Below the pieces are notes generated by a model, which saw only the letters and a program-made list of their open reading frames with translations, was not told where the DNA came from and did not search any database. A program made the position numbers and the translations under genes. Below are positions 44,219 through 51,953 of a stretch of 64,000 nt of DNA, piece by piece. Position 1 is the stretch's first letter. The number at the start of each line of letters is the position of its first letter. Source of the DNA: Mycobacterium sp. 852002-51971_SCH5477799-a (GTDB lineage Bacteria; Actinomycetota; Actinomycetes; Mycobacteriales; Mycobacteriaceae); NCBI RefSeq assembly GCF_001667145.1, contig NZ_LZIF01000063.1, positions 1 through 64,000 on the forward strand, read 5' to 3'.

Positions 44219-45282
44219 TGCTGAAATACCGTGGCGCAAACCTCATTCGATCGGGCTTCATAGGCACGGTGCTGATCCTGCTCGTCGTCTCGGTCGGGTT
44301 GGCACCCGACCGGCTGGTGTCCTGGGCGACGACGATCCGTTACCACGCGTTGTTTTCCGAGGCCGGCGGGCTCTTGCCCGGGAACAAGGTCCTGGTCTCC
44401 GGTGTCAACGTCGGCACAGTGTCGCAGGTTTCGCTGGATGACGACGGCAATGCGGCGGTCGATTTCGGGGTCAACGGCAAGGTGCGGCTCGGGTCGCTGA
44501 CCACCGCGCACATTCGCACCGGTTCGCTGCTGGGCGCGCGCGTGCTGACCCTGGAGTCCGCCGGCGCCGGCCTGTTGCGTCCGTCGGAGGTCATACCGCT
44601 GTCGCGAACGTCGTCGCCGTATTCGTTGACCGAGGCCGTTTCGGACGCGACCACGAACCTGGCGACCACCAGCACCGACACCCTCAACCAATCGCTGGAC
44701 GCCCTGTCGGCGACCATCGACCAGATCGCCCCGCAGCTGGGCCCGACCTTCGACGGGCTGACCCGGCTCTCGCGGGCGATCAACAGCCGCGGCGAAACCC
44801 TGGACGCGCTGCTCAAAAGCGCCACCGATGTCACGGGCATCCTCTCGGAGCACAGCCAGGGGATCAACTCGCTGATCCTCGACGGCAACGTGCTGCTGGA
44901 AACGCTAGTCAAGCGACGCGACGCGATCAGCGAGCTGCTGGCGAACGTTTCCGCGGTCTCTAAGCAGCTGACCGGACTGGTCGCCGACAACGAAAGCAAA
45001 CTCAGCCCGACGCTGGACCGACTGAATTCCGTTGCGGCCATGCTGGAGAAGAATCGCGACAACCTCTCCAAGGCGCTGCCTGGTCTGAAGAAGTTCGAGA
45101 TCACTTCCGGTGAGTCTGTGTCGAACGGCTTCTATTACAACGCCTTTGTGCCCAACCTTGCGATACCTGAGCTGATTCAACCGTTCTTCGATTACTACTT
45201 CGGCTTCCGCCGCAACGACCCGAATATGCCGCGGGCGTTGTTCCCCTGGCCGCACAACGGTATTCCGGGTGGTTCACGATGA
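44218..45282 (+). CDS. MCE family protein MceC
   Basis: 354 aa from ATG 44218, sharing a base with the mceB stop (TGATG); a reading from 44179 starts inside mceB. N-terminal helix (IGTVLILLVVSVGLAP), MCE domain (GNKVLVSGVNVGTVSQV), long helical region with heptad-like Leu/Ser repeats, and a C-terminal segment with YYNAFVPNL. No Pro-rich tail. Confidence 0.9.
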   Translation: MLKYRGANLIRSGFIGTVLILLVVSVGLAPDRLVSWATTIRYHALFSEAGGLLPGNKVLVSGVNVGTVSQVSLDDDGNAAVDFGVNGKVRLGSLTTAHIRTGSLLGARVLTLESAGAGLLRPSEVIPLSRTSSPYSLTEAVSDATTNLATTSTDTLNQSLDALSATIDQIAPQLGPTFDGLTRLSRAINSRGETLDALLKSATDVTGILSEHSQGINSLILDGNVLLETLVKRRDAISELLANVSAVSKQLTGLVADNESKLSPTLDRLNSVAAMLEKNRDNLSKALPGLKKFEITSGESVSNGFYYNAFVPNLAIPELIQPFFDYYFGFRRNDPNMPRALFPWPHNGIPGGSR

Positions 45283-46616
45283 CCGCTCGCACGCGGCTTC
45301 TGGTGGCGGCGCTGTTGGTAGGGCTGCTCTTGGGCGCCAGCGGATTCCTGATGCGCGAGACGCTCTTTCGCCCGCTGACGATCACCGCCTACTTCCCCTC
45401 CGCGACCGGGATCTACACCGGCGACGAAATTCGCGTCTCCGGCGTCAAGGTCGGCACCGTCGCCTCCGTGCAGCCGCAGCCCAGCCGAGTCAAGTTGACG
45501 CTGCACATCAAGCGCGCCGTGTCGATCCCGGCCGACGCGAAGGCGATCATCGTCGCGCAGAACCTGGTGTCCGCCCGCTACGTCCAGCTCACCCCCGCAT
45601 ATCACCGGGGCGGCGGGCCCAAGATGGGCGACGGGGCCGTGATCGACACCGACCGAACGGCGATACCCGTCGAGTGGGACCAGGTCACCGAGCAATTGAC
45701 GAGGCTTGCAACCGATCTCGGCCCGATCAGCGATGTGTCTACGACGTCGGTCAGCCGCTTCATCACCACCGCCGCCAATGCGCTGGACGGCAACGGGGAA
45801 AAGCTGCGCCAGACCCTCGGGCAGCTTTCCGGGATCAGCCGAATCCTGGCCAACGGCAGCGGCAACATCGTCGACATCATCAAGAACCTGCAGAAGTTCG
45901 TCACCACGTTGCGCGACAGCAATCAGCAGATCGTGCAGTTCCAGAACCGGTTGACGACGCTGAGCAGCGTGCTCGACGACAGCCGGTCCGATCTGGATGC
46001 GGCGCTGTCGAATCTGTCGGTGGCCGTCGGTGAGGTGCAGCGCTTCGTCGCCGGAACACGGGACAAGACTTCCGAGCAGATCCAACGGCTGACCAACGTC
46101 ACCCAGGTTCTGGTCGACCACCGGATGGACGTGGAAAACATCCTGCACGCCGCGCCCACCGCATTTTCCAACGGCTATAACATCTACAACCCCAACACGC
46201 CAGGGGCCATGGGCAGCTTCATCATCAACAACCTGTCCAACCCCGTGCATTTCCTCTGCGACGCCATCGGGGCCGTCGCGAATGTCACCGCAGCGGAAAC
46301 GGGCAAGCTGTGCGCGGAGTACGCCGGCCCGGGGATGCGAACCGCGACCCTCAACTACCTGCCCATCCCGACGAATATCATCCTGCAGCAGATCGCAACT
46401 CCCGGAAAGATCATCTACGCCGAACCGCGTCTGGCGCCCGGCGCTGAAGGGCCTTCGCCGACGCCGCCCGAGGCGCCGCCGGCGGTGTCCGCATACACCG
46501 GCATCAACGGAGATTCGACGCCGCACAGCGTGGAGGACCTGCTGCTGCCCGACCATAGCCGGCCGGGTCCGAGCGGCCAGCCACCGGCGGCCGGGCTTGG
46601 GGCGCCGCCGCCATGA
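45279..46616 (+). CDS. MCE family protein MceD
   Basis: 445 aa, ATG at 45279 overlapping the mceC stop (ATGA). Membrane helix (LLVAALLVGLLLGASGF), MCE domain with GDEIRVSGVKVGTV and SARYVQLTP, helical needle, then NIYNPNTPGAMGSF and CAEYAGPGMRTATLNYLP, which are standard for MceD. It ends in a Pro-rich tail, possibly reaching the outer membrane or cell-wall layer. Confidence 0.9.
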   Translation: MTARTRLLVAALLVGLLLGASGFLMRETLFRPLTITAYFPSATGIYTGDEIRVSGVKVGTVASVQPQPSRVKLTLHIKRAVSIPADAKAIIVAQNLVSARYVQLTPAYHRGGGPKMGDGAVIDTDRTAIPVEWDQVTEQLTRLATDLGPISDVSTTSVSRFITTAANALDGNGEKLRQTLGQLSGISRILANGSGNIVDIIKNLQKFVTTLRDSNQQIVQFQNRLTTLSSVLDDSRSDLDAALSNLSVAVGEVQRFVAGTRDKTSEQIQRLTNVTQVLVDHRMDVENILHAAPTAFSNGYNIYNPNTPGAMGSFIINNLSNPVHFLCDAIGAVANVTAAETGKLCAEYAGPGMRTATLNYLPIPTNIILQQIATPGKIIYAEPRLAPGAEGPSPTPPEAPPAVSAYTGINGDSTPHSVEDLLLPDHSRPGPSGQPPAAGLGAPPP

Positions 46617-47827
46617 CCAGATTCCGACTTTGTATTGTGTTGTGCGCCCTGGCCATTGGTGGCTGCTCCTTTCAGGGCGTGAACTCGTTGCCGCTGCCCG
46701 GCGCGGTCGGCCGCGGACCCCACGCCAGCATCTATCACATAGAAATCGCCAATATCGGCACGCTGGAATCGAATTCGCCGGTGATGATGGCCGACGTTAT
46801 CGTGGGCAGCGTCGGCAAGATGCGCGTCAAGGACGATCACGCCGACATCGAGGTCTCCGTCAAGCCCGACGTCGTGGTCCCCGGGAATGCGGTGGCCGCC
46901 GTGGGGCAGACCAGCCTGCTAGGTTCGATGCACGTCGAGCTAAATCCCCCGCTGGGCCAGCCGCCGCGGGGACGGCTGCAACCCGGGGCCACCATCCCTT
47001 TGGACAGGTCCTCGTCGTATCCCTCGACCGAGCAGACGCTATCGGCGCTGTCGGTGGTGCTCAATTCCGGTGGGCTGGGCCAGATCGGCGACATCGTCCA
47101 CAACTTCAGCGCAGCGTTGTCCGGCCACGAGACCGACGTGCGCCAACTCTTAACGCGCCTCGACGAATTCGTCGGCATCCTGGATCAACAGCGCGACAAG
47201 ATCATTGCGTCGATCGATTCGTTGAACCGGCTCGCCAGCACGTTCGCATCACAGCGTGAGGTGATCACCCAGGCGCTGCGCAAAATCCCGCCCGCGCTCG
47301 ACGTGCTGATCCGCGAACGCCCGCGCATCACCGCGGCCCTGGACAAACTGCGCGTCTTCAGCAACACCGCGACACGGTTGGTCAACGACACCCAGGCCGA
47401 CCTGGTCAAGAACCTGCAGAACCTCGAGCCGACGATCCAGGCGCTGGCCGAAGTGGGGCCCGACCTCAGCACCGTGCTCGGATACGTGCCGACGTTCCCG
47501 TTCACGCAGAACTTCATCGACCGTGCGGTGCGGGGCGACTACTTCAACGTTTTCGCCGTCATCGACATGACCATTCCCCGGCTGAAGAGAACGCTGCTCG
47601 CCGGCACCCGGTGGGGCGATCCGAACGCGCCGCTGGTGCCCGCCCCGGGCGATCCCTGGTTCTCGAACTACACCTATGACCCGCTCGGGTTCGGCGTTAC
47701 TCCCCCTGTGGCGGCGCCGCCTGGCGCGCCACCCGCCGCGGGCGCGCCCCCTGCTGCGCCCCCCGTTGTAGCGCCCGATATGAGTCCCATTGCGCCAGTG
47801 GACCAACCGGCGCGGGGCGGTGGCTGA
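46613..47827 (+). CDS. MCE family lipoprotein MceE (LprN type)
   Basis: 404 aa, ATG at 46613 overlapping the mceD stop. The N-terminus has a lipobox LAIGGC, with Cys18 the expected lipidation site, which marks MceE among the six. MCE domain (PVMMADVIVGSVGKM, GQTSLLGSMHVELNPP), helical tube region, FPFTQNFIDRAVRGDY motif, and Ala/Pro-rich tail. Confidence 0.91.
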   Translation: MTRFRLCIVLCALAIGGCSFQGVNSLPLPGAVGRGPHASIYHIEIANIGTLESNSPVMMADVIVGSVGKMRVKDDHADIEVSVKPDVVVPGNAVAAVGQTSLLGSMHVELNPPLGQPPRGRLQPGATIPLDRSSSYPSTEQTLSALSVVLNSGGLGQIGDIVHNFSAALSGHETDVRQLLTRLDEFVGILDQQRDKIIASIDSLNRLASTFASQREVITQALRKIPPALDVLIRERPRITAALDKLRVFSNTATRLVNDTQADLVKNLQNLEPTIQALAEVGPDLSTVLGYVPTFPFTQNFIDRAVRGDYFNVFAVIDMTIPRLKRTLLAGTRWGDPNAPLVPAPGDPWFSNYTYDPLGFGVTPPVAAPPGAPPAAGAPPAAPPVVAPDMSPIAPVDQPARGGG

Positions 47828-49404
47828 TGCTGCTGACGCGCTTCGTACGGATTCAGCTGACCATCTTTGTGCTCGCATCGGTGGTCGCGATGGCATTCAT
47901 GTTCTTCCAGTACATGCAGGTGCCGACGCTGCTCGGGATCGGCAAGCTCACCGTCACGCTGGAGTTGCCCGATACCGGCGGGCTGTACCGCTTCAGCAAC
48001 GTCACCTATCGCGGCGTGCAGATCGGCAAGGTCACCGCAGTCGGCCCCACCGCGGCCGGCGCGAAAGCCACACTGCAGCTTGACCCCTCGCCCAAGGTCC
48101 CGGCCGACGTGCACGCCGCGGTGCGCAGCATGTCCGCCGTCGGCGAGCAATACGTGGATCTGGTGCCGCGCTCGGAGTCAGGCCCTTACTTGCACCACGG
48201 GTCGGTGATCCCCGCGCGAGACACCAGCATTCCGCGGCCGGTGGGGCCGATGCTGGACAAGCTCAGCGCATTGGTCAAGAGCATCCCCAAAGACAAACTC
48301 GGGCAGCTGCTCGACGAGTCGTTCTCCGCGTTCAACGGCGCGGGTTATGACCTGGAGTGGCTGCTCGACTCGTCGAGCAAGCTGTCGCGCGACGCGTCCG
48401 GTGTTGTCGACCACACCCGTGCGCTGGTCGATGACGGCGCGCCGTTCCTGGACGCGCAGGCCCAGACCGCCGACAAGACGCGGCGGTGGGCGCACAACCT
48501 GGCCGGCTTCACCGATCAGATGGTGACCGACGATGCGCAGTTTCGGAAGTTGCTGCACACCGGACCTGGCTTCGAGCAAGAGGTTTCGCGATTGCTGGAT
48601 CAGCTGAAGCCGACGTTGCCGGTGTTCTTGGCGAACCTGTCCACCATCGGCCAGATCGGGGTGACCTACCACCCGGCGCTGGAACAGCTGCTGGTGCTGC
48701 TTCCCCCGTCGGTCGCGGCCTACGGGTCTTACGGCGTCACCAACAACCCGACCGGCCTGGCGGTCGGCGGCTTCACGCTGACCATCGCCGACCCGCCGGC
48801 GTGCACAGTGGGGTTCCTGCCGCCGTCGCAGTGGCGCTCTCCCGCCGACACGAGCGAGGCCGACACCCCCGACAATCTCTACTGCAAGCTTCCGCAGGAT
48901 TCGCCGATCAGCGTGCGCGGCGCGCGGAACTATCCCTGTATGGGCAAGCCCGGAAAGCGTGCTCCCACAGTCGAAATCTGCAACAGCGACAAGGAGTACG
49001 TGCCTCTGGCGGAGAGGCAGCACGCGCTGGGGCCGTATCCACTCGATCCGAATCTGCTGTCGCAGGGCCTGCCGCCGGATGACCGGGCCGGAATCGAGGA
49101 CAGGATCTTTGGTCCGGTTGAGGGGACGCCGTTGCCGCCGGGGGCGGCGCCCGCTGGAACACCACCAGGGCCGCCAGCGCCGGGTTCGCTCAATCGGCCG
49201 CCAACAGCGCCGGATGCGGCTGCCGCACCAGCGGCGCCAAGCGCATTCAGCTTCAACGGTTCTGGTGTCTCGCCTTCCGTTGCGGTGCTGCATTACGATC
49301 CGCGCACTGGGCGGTATGTCGCGCCCGATGGGCAGATGTATCGGCAATCGGATTTGGTGCGGCCGAAGGTGCCGAAGACGTGGAAGGACATGCTAATCGG
49401 TTAG
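47827..49404 (+). CDS. MCE family protein MceF
   Basis: 525 aa, ATG at 47827 sharing a base with the mceE stop (TGATG). Membrane helix (LTIFVLASVVAMAFMFF), MCE domain (GGLYRFSNVTYRGVQIGKV, VGEQYVDLVP), long helical region, conserved C-terminal blocks with cysteines (PPACTVGF, NLYCKLP, NYPCMG), and a last segment YDPRTGRYVAPDGQMY typical of MceF. Last gene of the operon. The mas accessory genes that usually follow are absent within the window. Confidence 0.91.
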   Translation: MLLTRFVRIQLTIFVLASVVAMAFMFFQYMQVPTLLGIGKLTVTLELPDTGGLYRFSNVTYRGVQIGKVTAVGPTAAGAKATLQLDPSPKVPADVHAAVRSMSAVGEQYVDLVPRSESGPYLHHGSVIPARDTSIPRPVGPMLDKLSALVKSIPKDKLGQLLDESFSAFNGAGYDLEWLLDSSSKLSRDASGVVDHTRALVDDGAPFLDAQAQTADKTRRWAHNLAGFTDQMVTDDAQFRKLLHTGPGFEQEVSRLLDQLKPTLPVFLANLSTIGQIGVTYHPALEQLLVLLPPSVAAYGSYGVTNNPTGLAVGGFTLTIADPPACTVGFLPPSQWRSPADTSEADTPDNLYCKLPQDSPISVRGARNYPCMGKPGKRAPTVEICNSDKEYVPLAERQHALGPYPLDPNLLSQGLPPDDRAGIEDRIFGPVEGTPLPPGAAPAGTPPGPPAPGSLNRPPTAPDAAAAPAAPSAFSFNGSGVSPSVAVLHYDPRTGRYVAPDGQMYRQSDLVRPKVPKTWKDMLIG

Positions 49405-49776
49405 AGCTCAGACGCTGGTAGCGGTCAGCATTGAGCTTCGCGCGATGCGTTCATCCCGAAGCTGGTGGTTGCCCCAGCAACTGCCAACGAGCAATTGGAT
49501 GCCGCTGTGAGCGTCAAAGTCAATATTTGCAGGCATGGTCAACGAGCGGCGTCGCCAAACGGTGGTGTGTCTTTCCCGCTGAGCGTGCCGACTGGGGCGT
49601 AGATCGGCGCACAGTTGGTATGCATGCGACGTCCAGATTTGCTGCGATGACCTGCCCACTTCGAGTTCGAGACGCTCGCCAGCATCAAATTAATACAACC
49701 TTTCTAGGTAAAACCCCTGCGCAGCCCTACCCGTCCGTCAGATACTGGCCGCGGCGATGAAACGCAGGAGGGTGTC
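49405..49776. other. 372-bp intergenic region, no gene recognised
   Basis: Between mceF and a Ser/Thr kinase. Lower in GC than the mce operon. Short open frames on both strands show no recognisable protein. A clear AGGAGG ribosome site ends it just before the kinase. It marks the left edge of the atypical segment that reaches to about 54.7 kb. Confidence 0.5.
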
Positions 49777-51336
49777 GTGTCGCTCGTCGGCAGCAAGTTC
49801 GGCAGATATGAAATCAGGCGGCTGCTTGGCGAGGGCGGCATGGGTGAGGTGTACGAGGCTTACGACACCAACAAGGGCAGAACGGTTGCCTTGAAGATAC
49901 TCACCGATAGATACGCCCATGATGAGACATTCCGTGCTCGATTTCTGCGTGAGTCCCGCGCCGCCGCAGTCCTGCAGGAGCCGCATGTCATCCCTATCCA
50001 TGACTGGGGCGAGATCAACGGCGTCCTCTACATCGATATGCGACTAGTTCGGGGCCAGACGCTGCATGAAATTCTGAAGAAGGGTGCCCTTGAACCGCAG
50101 CGCGCTGCCGATATCATCCGGCAGATCGCATCGGCTTTAGACGCTGCCCACGCTGTAGGCCTGATTCATCGTGACGTGAAACCGCAGAACATCATTGTTA
50201 CGCCAGAGGATTTCGCATATCTGGTCGACTTTGGCATCGCCGAAGCGAGAGGTGACACGCACCTGACCATGGCGGGATACACGGTCGGCACCTTCGACTA
50301 CATGGCTCCCGAACGATTCGGTGACGAGGAAGCAACTTCAGCGGTCGACGTCTACTCGTTGGCATGCGTACTTTATGAGGCGCTCACTGGCGCCAAACCG
50401 TTCCCGGTTCACAGCGCGGAGCATGCCATCCGGGCCCACTTGTCGTCCCCACCTCCGCGACCAAGCGCCGTCAATCTGCACGTTCCTGCGTCTTTCGACG
50501 ACGTGATTGCCCGCGGCATGGCAAAGCACCCGGATGATCGTCACGGCAGTGCCGGAGCGCTAGGACGTGCGGCGAAGCGCGCAATCGACCCAGGCCTGAC
50601 CGCCTCGGCCGGCACAGACGCACTGCTGGCGCCCCACTACGCCAGTGCGCCTCCGAGTTACCCCCCGTTCAACGCCCAATATCCTTACCCTGCAACGAGC
50701 CCGGCGGGTGCAAGTGGTGCGGAGCAAGGCATCTCGAGAAAGTGGATCTTGCTGACCGTTGTAGGGGTCGCTGTGGCACTGTTAGTGGGCGGCGTTGGAC
50801 TGGTCATTGCTGTACGCACTCAACGAGATTCAAGCAACTCGGAGTCCTCGACGGCGTCCACTGTCACTTACACCAATCCCGTGCCGACCTATGAGACCGA
50901 GCCCCCAACCTCCGCTTCTCAGGCTCGATCACCCAATACGGTGACACCTGCACCACAGGATCCTGCGCAACAGCTACACGAGATCGCCAATGACGACCGG
51001 CCCTTCGTGAGCGCGCAACTCGCCGAACACTGGGTGCCACAACTTAGCTCTAAGCGTCCTGGCGTCGTCGACAACGGCGTTGTGTGGGACAACGCGAGAA
51101 CGCTCCAGGAACACCTACAGCTCAGACAGCGCTATCCCACCGTGAAATTGCTTTGGTCGGGTGATTGGTCAACATTTTCTGCGGCGGACTTTTGGGTCAC
51201 GGTCGCCGGCATCACTTTCGCCGATTCCAGCGGTCCACTGGCATGGTGCAGGTCCCACGGATTTGATCGAGACCACTGCGCCGCCAAGCTCATCAGCACG
51301 ACGCATCCCGAACCGGGAAGCACGGCATACAACTGA
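49777..51336 (+). CDS. Membrane Ser/Thr protein kinase (PknE/PknH-related catalytic domain)
   Basis: 519 aa from GTG 49777 with AGGAGG 5 nt upstream. Kinase domain about 8-265: glycine loop GEGGMGEVY, Lys40 in VALK, catalytic loop HRDVKPQN (D133), DFG at 151-153, activation segment with TVGTFDYMAPE. A Pro-rich juxtamembrane segment leads to a membrane helix (about 322-346) and a Ser/Thr-rich stalk. The extracellular domain (about 395-519) has LAEHWVPQLSSKRPG and LLWSGDWSTF and two Cys, and is not of the PknH type. Codon use is less GC-biased than in neighbouring mce genes. Target unknown. Confidence 0.9.
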   Translation: MSLVGSKFGRYEIRRLLGEGGMGEVYEAYDTNKGRTVALKILTDRYAHDETFRARFLRESRAAAVLQEPHVIPIHDWGEINGVLYIDMRLVRGQTLHEILKKGALEPQRAADIIRQIASALDAAHAVGLIHRDVKPQNIIVTPEDFAYLVDFGIAEARGDTHLTMAGYTVGTFDYMAPERFGDEEATSAVDVYSLACVLYEALTGAKPFPVHSAEHAIRAHLSSPPPRPSAVNLHVPASFDDVIARGMAKHPDDRHGSAGALGRAAKRAIDPGLTASAGTDALLAPHYASAPPSYPPFNAQYPYPATSPAGASGAEQGISRKWILLTVVGVAVALLVGGVGLVIAVRTQRDSSNSESSTASTVTYTNPVPTYETEPPTSASQARSPNTVTPAPQDPAQQLHEIANDDRPFVSAQLAEHWVPQLSSKRPGVVDNGVVWDNARTLQEHLQLRQRYPTVKLLWSGDWSTFSAADFWVTVAGITFADSSGPLAWCRSHGFDRDHCAAKLISTTHPEPGSTAYN

Positions 51337-51344
51337 TCAGTTGT
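51329..51344. repeat. 16-bp perfect palindrome ACAACTGATCAGTTGT across the kinase stop codon
   Basis: The two 8-bp halves are exact reverse complements and include the TGA stop. It might be a protein-binding site or an accidental feature of the coding end. Confidence 0.4.
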
Positions 51345-51508
51345 CGCCTGACCGCGACGTTGCCCATAGGTTGCGTATGCGGCTTCACCACGGAGGGCAG
51401 GAATTTTCACAATTCCTCATGTGAGTAAGGGCAAGAGCATCTAGGCTCCCATCGACGAATCGGGCAACGTCACCGACTAAAACGTCACCAAACTTGGAGG
51501 TTGGGACC

Positions 51509-51922
51509 ATGCTGGTCCGTGTGGTTGTCTGCGCGGCAGTCATAACGACGGCAGCGATCTGCTCGGCGTCGCCTGCCGCCGGGAAACCGGTCATTACGGT
51601 TTCAGGCGGGATTGCGACGTCGCCGCTGCCCTTCCCGCAATGTCAGGCAGGCCAGGATCGGGAAAGCCCCGGCTGTGTTGAAAAACCTGACGCGAACTCG
51701 GTGGGCGCGATGGCCCGGTGCCGTGACGGCAGTTATTCGCACAGCCAAACCCACAGCGGCACCTGCTCGGGCCACCACGGCGTGGCTCAGTGGTGTCCGT
51801 GCGGCTCCGTCGTGGGTGAATCGAGTTTTAAGACTGTTAACAGGCAAGCCTCCGTGATTGATGCCAAACGGGTTGTATGGATCGATGGTTCCCGAACACA
51901 GAATCCTGAGAGCCGTACTTAG
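51509..51922 (+). CDS. Small secreted DUF3761 protein
   Basis: 137 aa from ATG 51509; GGAGG lies about 10 nt upstream, and a TTG at 51494 overlaps that site. Signal peptide 1-about 25 (VVVCAAVITTAAICSASPAAG). Then Cys-containing PLPFPQCQAGQD and the DUF3761 core ARCRDGSYSHSQTHSGTCSGHHG, usually a small Cys/His-rich secreted domain. A charged tail follows the conserved part, somewhat longer than expected. Probably part of the atypical segment with the kinase. Confidence 0.75.
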   Translation: MLVRVVVCAAVITTAAICSASPAAGKPVITVSGGIATSPLPFPQCQAGQDRESPGCVEKPDANSVGAMARCRDGSYSHSQTHSGTCSGHHGVAQWCPCGSVVGESSFKTVNRQASVIDAKRVVWIDGSRTQNPESRT

Positions 51923-51953
51923 GCGTTTGCGTCTGTCGAAGTGAGACTGCGTC

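Noticed and set aside
49408..49659. 83-residue minus-strand open frame between mceF and the kinase
   Set aside because: No ribosome site and no family resemblance. I considered a transposase fragment but saw no DDE motif or terminal repeats.
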